Shown here piece after piece: positions 16,323 to 24,917 of a stretch of DNA of 64,000 nucleotides. The number at the start of each line of letters is the position of its first letter. The first letter of the stretch is position 1. Source of the DNA: Chloroflexota bacterium (lineage in GTDB: Bacteria > Chloroflexota > Anaerolineae > Aggregatilineales > Phototrophicaceae); assembly GCA_013388735.1 (NCBI GenBank), contig JACAES010000094.1, positions 1 through 64,000 of the forward strand, given 5' to 3'. Position numbers and translations under genes: made by a program. The notes below the pieces were generated by a model that saw nothing but the letters and a program-made list of their open reading frames with translations, was not told where the DNA came from and made no database searches.

Positions 16323-19265
16323 TTGACCTCAACCGCCCAGATCATTCGTAAGCGGCGCAGCCGGCGGGCGCGCCGGTTGGCGGCCCGCGCGCAGGGGCGC
16401 GTTTCGCTGCTGGCTTTCGGCCTGGTGGCGCTGCTGCTGGTGGTCGTGCCGCTGGGCGTGACGCTCGGCGGCGCAGTGCTGATTTACGCGCGTGCCGTGC
16501 GCGACCTGCCGCAGCCGCAGGAAAGCCTGTCGCTCGGCCCGGCTTCCGGCCCGACCGAACTTTACGACCGCTCCGGCGGCACGCTGCTGCTGGCCGCCCG
16601 CGACCCGCTGGAAGGCGGCCCGTCCTGGACGCCGCTGGCAAGCCTGCCGCCCTACGTGGCGCAGGCCACCCTCACTGCCGAAGACCCGGATTTTCTGGAA
16701 GCGTCCGGCTTCGGCTTTGTGCAGACTTTCGGCAAGCTGTGGCGCAATATCATGCTCGGCCCGCTGCCGCCGGATGCCACCCTGACCGGGCGGCTGGCGC
16801 GCAACGTGATCGCGCCGCTGCCGGAGCGCGTCGGCGTGGACGACATCGGGCGCGAGATCGCCCTGGTGGCGGAAATTCACCGCCGCTACACGTCGCAGGA
16901 AATCCTCGAATGGCACCTCAATACCAACTACTACGGCAGCGACGCCTACGGCATCGAAGCCGCCGCCCGCGTTTACCTGGGCAAAAGCGCGGCGGAACTG
17001 TCGCTGGACGAGGCCGCGCTGCTGGCGGCCATCCCGCTCGCGCCGCAGTACAACCCGTTCGACAACGAAACGGCGGCGCGCGGACGCCAGCTTGACCTGC
17101 TGCGCGCCATGCGGGCGGCGGAACAGATAACCGGCGAGCAGTTCGAGGCCGCCGCCGCCACGCTCACGCCGCTACAAGCCGGCGTGGAAACCTCGCTGCG
17201 GGTCGCGCCGGAATTCGCGGCTTACGCCCGGCGGCAGGCCGAAACCATCCTGGACGATCTGGGGCGCGACGGCGCGCGGCTGGTGGCGCAGGGCGGCCTG
17301 CGTATCACCACCACGCTCGATCTCGACCTGTATTATCAGGCCGAATGCGCCCTGCGCACGCATCTGGCGCGGCTGAACGGCCAGGCGGTTTCGCCGCTGG
17401 CGCTGGACGGCCAGCCCTGCCAGAGCGCGGCCTACCTGCCGCAAACGCTGCCGGTCGAGTCGCCGCCGGACGCCGGGGCGCTGGTGGTGCTGGACGTGGC
17501 GACCGGCGAACTGAAGGCGCTGGTCGGCGCGGCCACCGCATTGGCTCATCCGCCGGGGCCGACTTTACAGCCGTTCGTCTATTTCGAGGCTTTTCGCAGC
17601 GGCCTGTACACCCCGGCGACGATGGTATTGGACATCCCGCACACCTTCCCCGGCGCGGCGGAAGGGTTGATCTACACGCCGCAGAACCCGGACGGCCTGT
17701 TTCGCGGGCCGCTCAATCTGCGCGACGCCATGAGCGCCGGGCTGCTGCCCCCGGCGGCGCAGGTCGCCCGCAGCCAGGGACTTGATAACATTCTGCGGAT
17801 CGCTCACCGCATCGGCCTCAACAGCCTGGGCGAAGATGGCCGCTATGACCTGTCGCTGCTGGAACGCGGCGGGCAGGTATCGGTGCTGGACATGACCTAC
17901 GCCTATTCGGTGTTCGCCGCTCTGGGCGATATGCGCGGCATCCCGGTGGAGCCGACTGGGCGCGGCTTCCGCCAGCGAAACCCGGTCGCCGTCCTCAAAA
18001 TCGAAGATGCGGCGGGCAGCCTGCTGTGGGAATACACGCCGGAAACCGCCGAACTGAACCGCGTCGGCGTCTTTCCGCCCGGCATCGGCTATCTCATCAA
18101 CGACGTGCTGGCCGACAGCACCAACCGCCGGCGCACCCTGGGCGAAGGCAACAGCGTGGAACTCAACCGCCCCGCTGCCATCGTCGGTGGGATGGCGGGC
18201 GACGATACCGGCAGTTGGGCGGTCGGGTACACGCCGCAGATCACCGCCGGACTGCACCTGGGGCGCGGCGACGGCGCGCCGATGACGCTGGGCGATCTGG
18301 GGCTGGCCGGTGCGCCGTCCGTTTGGCAGGCGGTGATGGCCTACGTCCACGACCGCGATGCCCTGCCGCCGGTCGAATGGACGCGCCCGGCAGACATCGT
18401 CGAGCAGGCTGTCTGCGTGCGTTCCGGCCTGCTGCCCAACGACGCCTGCCCGCAGCGCAACGAAATCTTTCTGGAACAGTTCGTCCCGGCGCAGACCGAC
18501 ACCTACTGGCAGACCGTTCAGCTGAACAGCCAGACCGGCCAGCGCGCGACCGCCAGCACCCCCGCCGAACTGCGCAGCGATACGCTCTTTTTCATCCCCC
18601 CGCCGGAAGCCGCCGACTGGTGGCGCGCCAATAATATGCCCCTGCCACCCGACGAGTACGATACCGTCAGCCGACCGGAACTGTTCAGTTCGGTGCAGAT
18701 TTTACAGCCGCAGCCGTTCGCTTACGTCGGCGGCGTGGTGGATATTCGCGGCACGCTCGACCCGACCGACATGCAGTTTTACCAGCTTGCCTACGGCCAG
18801 GGGCCGAACCCCGCCGAATGGATTCAGATCGGTGAGCGGCAGACGACCTTCCAGCGCGGGGCCAGCCTGGGCCAGTGGAACACCGCCGGCCTGAGCGGGC
18901 TGTATAACATCCTGCTCACGGTCGTCCGGGGCGACAACACCCGCGAATCGCGCAGCGTGCCGGTCACGGTGGACAACACGCCGCCGGTCGTCACCCTCAG
19001 CGCGGGCGACCCTGGCCGCGTTTATCGTTGGCCGGCGGACGCCGCCGTGACGCTGACCGCCGATGCGCAGGACGATTACGCCATCAGCCGGGTGGAGTTT
19101 TACCACCAGAACCAGCTTCTGGGCGCGGACGAATCCTGGCCTTACGGCTTCGAGTGGGACATCACCCGCACCGGCATCGAACTGTTCCGCGCCGTCGTTT
19201 ACGACGCGGTAGGCAACCAGGCCGGCAGCGAAATCACGGTCGAAATCGTGCGGGCTGCGCCTTGA
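16323..19265 (+). CDS. PBP1-like protein with degenerate transglycosylase and dead transpeptidase domains
   Basis: A 980-residue, single-anchor protein laid out like a class A penicillin-binding protein: basic N-terminus, membrane helix near 28-58, GT51 domain about 100-270, transpeptidase-like domain about 390-690, C-terminal beta domains to 980. GT51 keeps the first Glu (E120 in AEDPDF) and a Glu at the second site (E178), but the GGSTITQQ motif is replaced by DATLTGRLARN. In the transpeptidase part, S-x-x-K reads P413-T-L-Q416, the S-x-N motif is gone, and KTG reads G-M-A (623-625). It therefore cannot form a penicilloyl-type acyl enzyme at the usual site. TTG start with GGAG nine bases upstream. 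The neighbouring lytic transglycosylase is on the same strand. Confidence 0.87.
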   Translation: MTSTAQIIRKRRSRRARRLAARAQGRVSLLAFGLVALLLVVVPLGVTLGGAVLIYARAVRDLPQPQESLSLGPASGPTELYDRSGGTLLLAARDPLEGGPSWTPLASLPPYVAQATLTAEDPDFLEASGFGFVQTFGKLWRNIMLGPLPPDATLTGRLARNVIAPLPERVGVDDIGREIALVAEIHRRYTSQEILEWHLNTNYYGSDAYGIEAAARVYLGKSAAELSLDEAALLAAIPLAPQYNPFDNETAARGRQLDLLRAMRAAEQITGEQFEAAAATLTPLQAGVETSLRVAPEFAAYARRQAETILDDLGRDGARLVAQGGLRITTTLDLDLYYQAECALRTHLARLNGQAVSPLALDGQPCQSAAYLPQTLPVESPPDAGALVVLDVATGELKALVGAATALAHPPGPTLQPFVYFEAFRSGLYTPATMVLDIPHTFPGAAEGLIYTPQNPDGLFRGPLNLRDAMSAGLLPPAAQVARSQGLDNILRIAHRIGLNSLGEDGRYDLSLLERGGQVSVLDMTYAYSVFAALGDMRGIPVEPTGRGFRQRNPVAVLKIEDAAGSLLWEYTPETAELNRVGVFPPGIGYLINDVLADSTNRRRTLGEGNSVELNRPAAIVGGMAGDDTGSWAVGYTPQITAGLHLGRGDGAPMTLGDLGLAGAPSVWQAVMAYVHDRDALPPVEWTRPADIVEQAVCVRSGLLPNDACPQRNEIFLEQFVPAQTDTYWQTVQLNSQTGQRATASTPAELRSDTLFFIPPPEAADWWRANNMPLPPDEYDTVSRPELFSSVQILQPQPFAYVGGVVDIRGTLDPTDMQFYQLAYGQGPNPAEWIQIGERQTTFQRGASLGQWNTAGLSGLYNILLTVVRGDNTRESRSVPVTVDNTPPVVTLSAGDPGRVYRWPADAAVTLTADAQDDYAISRVEFYHQNQLLGADESWPYGFEWDITRTGIELFRAVVYDAVGNQAGSEITVEIVRAAP

Positions 19266-19269
19266 CAAA

Positions 19270-19287
19270 ATAGAACTTATGTTCTAT
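19270..19287. promoter_or_regulatory. LexA/DinR-like palindrome beside a TTGACA
   Basis: ATAGAACTTATGTTCTAT is a perfect 7-bp inverted repeat with a 4-base centre. It contains GAAC-N4-GTTC, the core of Gram-positive-type SOS boxes. TTGACA lies directly upstream (19263-19268). It is five bases past the PBP stop codon and about 120 bases before the lytic transglycosylase start. Regulator identity is an inference. Confidence 0.5.
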
Positions 19288-19371
19288 CCTGAACCTCATC
19301 TCAGTTAACAATCCGCGTAGAAAATCGTTCGAGTTTTGTTTTCGTTCGTTCTTTCGTTCAGTTCCTTGTTG

Positions 19372-19399
19372 TACAATTGATTGGCAATGTTTTGCCAAT
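19372..19399 (+). promoter_or_regulatory. -10 box and 8-bp inverted repeat ahead of lytic transglycosylase
   Basis: TACAAT (19372-19377) could be a -10 element; the -35 region is weak. Immediately after it, ATTGGCAA and TTGCCAAT form a perfect inverted repeat with a 4-base centre (19380-19399), ending just before the GGAGAG ribosome-binding site. Its place near +1 suggests a repressor site or a 5'-UTR hairpin. Confidence 0.45.
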
Positions 19400-19408
19400 G
19401 GAGAGTCT

Positions 19409-20104
19409 ATGGCTGTTAAAACCCGGTCGCGCCGCCGTGCGCCCCGGCGGTCGCTGCCGCCTGTGATCGCCGACCACCTGCCGGTGTGGCTTCTGCTGGC
19501 GGCGGTGATGAGCATCCTGTTCCCGAACGCGCTGCCGGTGATGCTGAACGCCGCCGGGCAGGTCATCAGCCGCGTGCCGGAATGGGTGGGCAGCCTGTTC
19601 GCCGGGCCGTCGCCGATTGCGCCCCTGTTCACCGACGAAATAGACCATTGGGCGCGCGACATCGGGCGCTGGGCCGAGGAGCATGAACTGGAACCGAACC
19701 TGCTGGCGACGGTCATGCAGATCGAATCGTGCGGGCATCCCACCATCAGCAGCTACGTCGGGGCGCAGGGGTTGTTCCAGGTGATGCCCTTTCACTTCAC
19801 CGCCGGCGAAAACCAGCTTGACCCCGACACCAACGCCCGGCGCGGCGCGGCTTACCTCAAGTGGTGTGTGGACTACAGCGGCGGTGACGTGGGTTTAACG
19901 CTGGCCTGTTACAACGGCGGGCCGTCGGTGGTCAAAAAGCCCTTCGCCGCCTGGAGCAGCGAAACGCAGCGGTACTACCGCTGGGGGACGGGCATCTATG
20001 CCGACGCCCTCGCCAACCAATCCCGCAGCGACACGCTCGACCGCTGGCTGGCGGCGGGCGGCGGCGGCCTGTGCGACATGGCCGCCGGTGAGCTGGGGCT
20101 GTGA
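19409..20104 (+). CDS. Lytic transglycosylase (SLT domain) with N-terminal membrane anchor
   Basis: A 231-residue protein: basic Arg-rich start, one membrane helix near residues 25-45, then a family 1 SLT domain. The catalytic Glu is in TVMQIESCGHP; YVGAQGLFQVMPFHF and DTNARRGAAYLKWCVDY follow, and LACYNGGP near residue 170 completes the fold. It cleaves the MurNAc-GlcNAc bond of peptidoglycan outside the membrane by an intramolecular reaction. ATG start with GGAGAG four bases upstream. It follows the degenerate PBP1-like gene, so the two may act on the same wall polymer; the TIR operon begins 90 bases downstream. Confidence 0.9.
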   Translation: MAVKTRSRRRAPRRSLPPVIADHLPVWLLLAAVMSILFPNALPVMLNAAGQVISRVPEWVGSLFAGPSPIAPLFTDEIDHWARDIGRWAEEHELEPNLLATVMQIESCGHPTISSYVGAQGLFQVMPFHFTAGENQLDPDTNARRGAAYLKWCVDYSGGDVGLTLACYNGGPSVVKKPFAAWSSETQRYYRWGTGIYADALANQSRSDTLDRWLAAGGGGLCDMAAGELGL

Positions 20105-20127
20105 AAATTCCTTGGCTGCCCGGTTGC

Positions 20128-20191
20128 CTGATTGTCCGCCTTTCGGGTAAAGTAGAAGACAAAAGCGCGTATCGTTCCGGCGGACAATCAG
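20128..20191 (+). promoter_or_regulatory. 13-bp perfect inverted repeat covering the TIR gene start region
   Basis: CTGATTGTCCGCC (20128-20140) and its exact complement GGCGGACAATCAG (20179-20191) flank 38 bases. The right arm ends three bases before the TIR start codon, where a ribosome-binding site should be, and no clear Shine-Dalgarno is visible. In RNA the arms could pair and hide the start; in DNA it could be an operator. Confidence 0.6.
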
Positions 20192-20194
20192 CCT

Positions 20195-20866
20195 ATGGCC
20201 TTTCAATATTCCTGCTTCATCAGCTACCGGCACGTGCAGTACGACCTGGGCAGCCGCTTTCTGGAAAAATTCCTGGAAGCCCTCAAAAGCCATATCGAAC
20301 TGGAAATCGAACTGGACGGCGTGCCGTCCGACGAACAGATTTACATTGATCGTGAACGGCTGAAGGGCGGCTATCTGTTCAACAACGCGCTGGCGGACGC
20401 GCTCTGCCGCAGCGTATGTATGATCGTCATCTTCACGCCCACTTACTTCAGCAAACAAAAGACCTACTGCGCCCGCGAATTCCTGGCGATGAAAAAGCTG
20501 GAAGAAAAACGGCTGAAGCAGATGGGCGACCGCAAGATGGGACTCATCATCCCCATCGTGCTGAAGGGCTTCGATGCCCTGCCGCCGGAGATCAAACAGG
20601 AGCGGCAGTGTTACGATTTTTCCGACTATTCGCTGGCGACGCCGGACATCCTCACCCACCCGGTTTATAACAGGCAGGTAGCCGAAATCGCCAGTTACAT
20701 CCGGGAAGTGCATGAACGGCTGACAGACATCGGCGCGGACTGGTGCGCCGAATGTCCGCAATACACCCTGCCCAGCGATGAAGAAGTGCAGCCGTTTCTG
20801 GAGCAGTTGGTCGCCAAACCGCACCGCCAGCTATTCCCCTTCAGGACGGAAACCCATGCCGCTTGA
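20195..20866 (+). CDS. TIR-domain protein
   Basis: A 223-residue soluble protein whose first 150 residues form a TIR domain: QYSCFISYRHVQYDLGSRF at the first strand, a central segment with RSVCMIVIFTPTYFSKQKTYCAREF, and GLIIPIVLKGFDALP. The Glu at the NADase position is present (E95 in YCARE). TIR proteins either cleave NAD or signal through self-association; which applies here is unknown. The last 70 residues are helical and Cys/Pro-containing with no known domain. Its stop overlaps the start of the downstream ATPase by 11 bases, so the two proteins are made together. Similar TIR-like proteins accompany KGGxGR ATPases in actinobacterial FxSxx-COOH clusters, but no such peptide is seen here. 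Confidence 0.87.
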   Translation: MAFQYSCFISYRHVQYDLGSRFLEKFLEALKSHIELEIELDGVPSDEQIYIDRERLKGGYLFNNALADALCRSVCMIVIFTPTYFSKQKTYCAREFLAMKKLEEKRLKQMGDRKMGLIIPIVLKGFDALPPEIKQERQCYDFSDYSLATPDILTHPVYNRQVAEIASYIREVHERLTDIGADWCAECPQYTLPSDEEVQPFLEQLVAKPHRQLFPFRTETHAA

Positions 20867-23573
20867 AAAACCCGGCCAGATCATCACCTTTTATTCGTAC
20901 AAAGGCGGCACCGGGCGCTCGATGACGCTGGCGAATGTGGCCTGCCTGCTGGCCCAGCGGGAAAAAGCCGCGTCGGTGCTGATGATTGACTGGGACATGG
21001 AAGCGCCGGGGCTGCACCGCTACTTTCAGGGCCGCGTGAGCAGAGCCTTCCCCATCGCCGCCACCCGCGAAAACGACTTCAACGCCCAACCCGGCCTGAT
21101 AGACCTGTTCGTCGAACTCCGGCAGGCCGCCGCCGATTTCGATCCGAATGACGAACCGGAAGCCGAAACGATAGACGCGCTGTTCGACAGGCTGGACTTC
21201 AGCCGTTACATCGTGCCAACCGACATTCCGGCGCTGCACCTGCTCAAAGCCGGGCGCTTTGACGAAACCTATGCCGGGCGCGTCAACGGCTTCCAGTGGG
21301 ACAGCCTGTTCGAGCAGTCGCCCTGGTTATTTCCGGCGCTGGCCGGCTGGCTGTCGCGCCACTACGAATACGTGCTGGTCGACTCGCGCACCGGCATCAC
21401 CGACACCAGCGGCATCTGCACCATGCTGCTGCCGGAAAAACTGGTGGTGGTTTTTACACCCAACCGCCAGAGTCTCACCGGCATCATTGACAGCCTCGTG
21501 CCGCAGGCGCTGGCCTACCGCCGCAATTCTGACGACCTGCGCCCGCTGGTGGTCTACCCGCTGCCGTCGCGCATCGAACTGGCCGAAAACGATCTGCGCC
21601 TGATCTGGCGCGAAGGCGACCCCACCCAGGGTATCGAGGGCTATCAGCCGGCCTTCGAGCGCCTGTTCACCCAGGTCTACAACCTGCCGGAGTGCGATCT
21701 CCAGCAGTATTTCGATAAAGTCCAGATTCAGCATGTGCCGCGTTACGCCTACGGCGAGCAGATTGCGGTGCTGGCCGAAAGCCGCACCGACCGCCTTTCG
21801 CTGGCCCAGGCGTATGAAGCCTTTTTGCAGCGGCTTCTCAGCCCTATCGGCCCGTGGGAGATCGTCGTCACGCCGGAGCTGCGAACGCTGGCGCGGCGCT
21901 TCCAGGAAACCGAAACGCGGGTGCGCGAACTGCGCGACCAGTATCGGGACGGCCAGCTCGACCGGGAGACCTTCGAGGCTGAACTGCGCCAGTTGATGAT
22001 CCTGGACGACGATAACACCTGGTGGATGATGGGCGTCGAAACCGATAAGTGGTATCGCTTCCAGGGGAATGAGTGGGAGCCGGCCACACCGCTCGCCCTG
22101 CGTTTTGTGGGCGAAAGCGCGGCGCAGAGTGCGCTCCAGGCGGGCGAAACACTGCCTAAAGAAGAAACCGGAACATCACCGGCGCTGCCTTATCTGGACT
22201 CCGGCACGACCGTCGGCTCAGCGCCCTACCTCGACCCGGCGGAATACGCCCGCCGCCAGCTTGAGCGGCTCTCGGAGGACGAAGCGGCGCTGCCCTCTAC
22301 CTTCCCGTCTGCGCAGCGCCAGCCTTCCCTGGACGAAGCGACCGTCCCGGCTTACGGCGAGCATCCTTATACCGACGCGCCGCCGGCCTATGACACCGGC
22401 CCCTGGCACGCGCCAACCTCGCCACGCTCCGCTGCCCGGCAGGCCGGCCCGCGCGCGAACCGGCTGCGGCTGGCGTTGGTCGCAGCAGGCGTGATCCTGG
22501 TGGGGATAGTGGCGCTTGTGCTGCTGAACCGGGCGAGCGTGCAGAACAGCGAACTCGGACAAACGGCCACCGCCGTCGTCGCAGTGAACCAGACGATTGA
22601 AGCGCAGTTGGCCGCCAGCCAGACGGCCTTCGCCCAGGCGACCGATACCTCCACACCGACGACGACCGGTACGCCGACCCGCACTACAACGCCGACCGAT
22701 ACGCCCACGCCCACCCCGGCCACGCCAATCGTGCAGCCGGCGCGCAGCATCGCCGCCCGCAGCGGGCCGGGGGCGCAGTACCCAATCGTAGCGACCCTGG
22801 GCGCAGAAAGCATATTCCCTATCGTGGGTATCAGCGAGGATGGCGCGTGGTACAACATCCTGCTGCCGGACGCCGCGCTGGCCTGGATCGCCAATTCCGG
22901 CGCGCTGGTGAACGCCTACGGCGATCTGCGCGACGTGCCGCTGGCCTTCGCGCCGACCGATACGCCCACCTGGACGCCGACGCCGACGCCGAACAGCACA
23001 GCTACACCGACCAGCACCACCATACCGACCGATACCGTGACGCCAACGCCGGATTTACGCGGGACGCTGGAAGCCGCGTCCACTGTATCGCCGTCCGAGA
23101 CGTTTACGCTTGACCTGGGTTTCGATCTGTACCTCTTGATGGAAGCCGACTTGTTCACGGTGTTTATCGTTTCGCCGCGCCCGGTGGCGCTCGACCGGTT
23201 TTCTTTACGAGTGGTGAATGAAACCGGCGAACCGCAGATCATTCAGGTCGCCAACGACTTCGACGTGTTGGCGCTCACCGGCAGCATGGGCGACCCCGGC
23301 GCGTGTTTCGTCTACCGTTTTGTCGGCAGCAGCGCGCCGCTTCCCGCCGTCTGCGACGATATGCAGAAGGTGTTTCGCCGCGATGTCACGCCGGCGGATG
23401 CCTTCTGGGTGAATTCCACTGCCGGCCAGCTGAGGAGCGTGGCGGTCTACTGGGATTCAGAATACGTCAATATCTGCCCCGGCTTGACCGGCCAGGGGTG
23501 CTGGGTGAATCTGCCCCCCGGCGCGGACATTCGCCGACCTGCTGCCACGTCCACGCCTCCGGCATCGGGTTAA
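20856..23573 (+). CDS. ParA/MinD-like ATPase with membrane helix and SH3b domain
   Basis: A 905-residue multidomain protein. Residues 8-370 are a MinD/ParA-type NTPase with deviant Walker A (FYSYKGGTGRSMTLANVA, K16 to S22), VLMIDWDMEAPGLHRYF and VLVDSRTGITDTSG. A short helical module (RVRELRDQYRDGQLDRETF) and a Trp-rich sheet (WWMMGVETDKWYRFQGNEW) follow near 350-410. One membrane helix lies near 539-560. Outside it, Thr/Pro-rich linkers flank an SH3b domain (about 627-688, ARSIAARSGPGAQYPIVATL) and a C-terminal beta domain. The ATG at 20856 has AGGA nine bases upstream and overlaps the TIR gene. I infer an ATP-driven membrane sensor feeding the TIR partner; this is not proven. Confidence 0.82.
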   Translation: MPLEKPGQIITFYSYKGGTGRSMTLANVACLLAQREKAASVLMIDWDMEAPGLHRYFQGRVSRAFPIAATRENDFNAQPGLIDLFVELRQAAADFDPNDEPEAETIDALFDRLDFSRYIVPTDIPALHLLKAGRFDETYAGRVNGFQWDSLFEQSPWLFPALAGWLSRHYEYVLVDSRTGITDTSGICTMLLPEKLVVVFTPNRQSLTGIIDSLVPQALAYRRNSDDLRPLVVYPLPSRIELAENDLRLIWREGDPTQGIEGYQPAFERLFTQVYNLPECDLQQYFDKVQIQHVPRYAYGEQIAVLAESRTDRLSLAQAYEAFLQRLLSPIGPWEIVVTPELRTLARRFQETETRVRELRDQYRDGQLDRETFEAELRQLMILDDDNTWWMMGVETDKWYRFQGNEWEPATPLALRFVGESAAQSALQAGETLPKEETGTSPALPYLDSGTTVGSAPYLDPAEYARRQLERLSEDEAALPSTFPSAQRQPSLDEATVPAYGEHPYTDAPPAYDTGPWHAPTSPRSAARQAGPRANRLRLALVAAGVILVGIVALVLLNRASVQNSELGQTATAVVAVNQTIEAQLAASQTAFAQATDTSTPTTTGTPTRTTTPTDTPTPTPATPIVQPARSIAARSGPGAQYPIVATLGAESIFPIVGISEDGAWYNILLPDAALAWIANSGALVNAYGDLRDVPLAFAPTDTPTWTPTPTPNSTATPTSTTIPTDTVTPTPDLRGTLEAASTVSPSETFTLDLGFDLYLLMEADLFTVFIVSPRPVALDRFSLRVVNETGEPQIIQVANDFDVLALTGSMGDPGACFVYRFVGSSAPLPAVCDDMQKVFRRDVTPADAFWVNSTAGQLRSVAVYWDSEYVNICPGLTGQGCWVNLPPGADIRRPAATSTPPASG

Positions 23574-23576
23574 TGC

Positions 23577-24917
23577 TCAGACCGGCAGCACGAAGGTGAA
23601 CACCGTCCGGTCGGCCTGCTGTTCGACGCGGATCGTGCCGCCGTGCAGCCGCACAAGCTGGCGGCTGATCGCCAGCCCCAGGCCGCTGCCGCTGGTATCG
23701 CGCTGCTGGTCGGCGCGCCAGAAGCGGTCGAAGACGTGTTCGGCATAAGCGGGCGGCAGGTGGCCGGTGTTCGCCACCTTGAAAGCGATTCCCCCGGCTG
23801 TGGACGAGGCTTTCAGCCAGATATGGCCGCCCGGTTCGGTATGGCGCAGCGCGTTGGTCAGCAGGTTATCCACCACCTGCCGGATACGGCCGGCGTCCAC
23901 CAACAGCGGCGGCAGCCCGGTTTCAACTTCGTGATGCAGCGTGATTCCGGCGTCCTGCGCCAGCGGCTCAAAACGCGCGACCGCCTGCTCCACCAGTTCG
24001 GCGGCCATTATCCGCGACGGCGAGAGCGACAGCCGCCCGGCTTCGGCCTGGGTGAGCAGCCGCAGGTCTTCCACCAGCCGCGCCAAGTGAACGGTCTGAT
24101 CATAAGCGACCGCCAGATGCGCGCCGTCTATCGGGTACAGGCCGTCCATCATGGCTTCCAGGTGGCCGCGCAGCACGCTGACCGGCGTCCGCAGTTCGTG
24201 CGCTACGTCGGCAGCGATGCCCTGCCGCTGCTGCTCTTTCCGCTCCAACTGGCGCGACATGGCGTTAAAGGCTTCCGCAAGCTGGTCGGTCTCCGTCGTC
24301 CCGTGAATTTTCACCTGCCGCCCCAGTTGGCCGGTCGCCAGGTCGCGGGTGGCGGCGGTTAACAGCTTCAACGGGCGGGCCAGCACCCAGGCCAGCAGTC
24401 CGCCTGCTACCAGCGCCACAGCCGTCGCGCCCAGAGCAGCGGTGATAAGCTGCCGGCTCATCTGCGTCAGAAAGGCGCTTTCCGCCGCGCCCCAGATTTC
24501 GTCGCCGGGCGTCTGCCGGTACAACCAGCCGACCCGTTCGCCGTTGACCCTGAGCGCATGAGCCTGCGCCAGCGCGTCGGCGGGCAGCAGCGTATCCAGC
24601 AGCGCCGAGTCGGTGGCGGCCACAACCCGGCCTGTGTCGTCGGCGATCAGGATTTGCGCGCCGCGCCGGTCGGCGCTGCCCTGCCCCTGTCCCTGCCCGG
24701 TCAGGATTTCTTCAACTCCCATCCACGAACCGCTGCGGGCATAATACGCCTCCAGGCGGCTGATCTGCTGGGCGCTGAACGTGCCGGACTCCCGCTGGTT
24801 TACGTACAGGCGGAAACCCGCTTCGGTGGCGTTCTGCACCACCAGCACGACCAGCCCCAGCCCCAGCCAGACCACAAACACAAACGCCAGCGAAACGCGA
24901 ATCCACAGCCGGTTCAC
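23577..24917 (-). CDS. Sensor histidine kinase (HAMP, HisKA, HATPase)
   Basis: A 446-residue membrane kinase: helix near 8-28, extracytoplasmic sensor about 30-165, second helix about 170-192, HAMP to about 245, HisKA with the phospho-His in DVAHELRTPVSVLRGHLE, and a HATPase with DNLLTNALRHT and [13 protein letters not shown]. It autophosphorylates and passes phosphate to the regulator encoded immediately upstream, with which it overlaps by four bases (GTGA). GTG start. It is the last gene of the leftward electron-transfer operon, which suggests that it senses redox or respiratory state; the signal itself is unknown. Confidence 0.93.
   Translation of the reverse strand: MNRLWIRVSLAFVFVVWLGLGLVVLVVQNATEAGFRLYVNQRESGTFSAQQISRLEAYYARSGSWMGVEEILTGQGQGQGSADRRGAQILIADDTGRVVAATDSALLDTLLPADALAQAHALRVNGERVGWLYRQTPGDEIWGAAESAFLTQMSRQLITAALGATAVALVAGGLLAWVLARPLKLLTAATRDLATGQLGRQVKIHGTTETDQLAEAFNAMSRQLERKEQQRQGIAADVAHELRTPVSVLRGHLEAMMDGLYPIDGAHLAVAYDQTVHLARLVEDLRLLTQAEAGRLSLSPSRIMAAELVEQAVARFEPLAQDAGITLHHEVETGLPPLLVDAGRIRQVVDNLLTNALRHTEPGGHIWLKASSTAGGIAFKVANTGHLPPAYAEHVFDRFWRADQQRDTSGSGLGLAISRQLVRLHGGTIRVEQQADRTVFTFVLPV

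Noticed and set aside
22640-23050. Low-complexity Thr/Pro segment considered as a DNA repeat or phase-variable tract
   Set aside because: Codons vary freely while residues stay Thr/Pro, so it is a selected protein linker rather than a simple sequence repeat.
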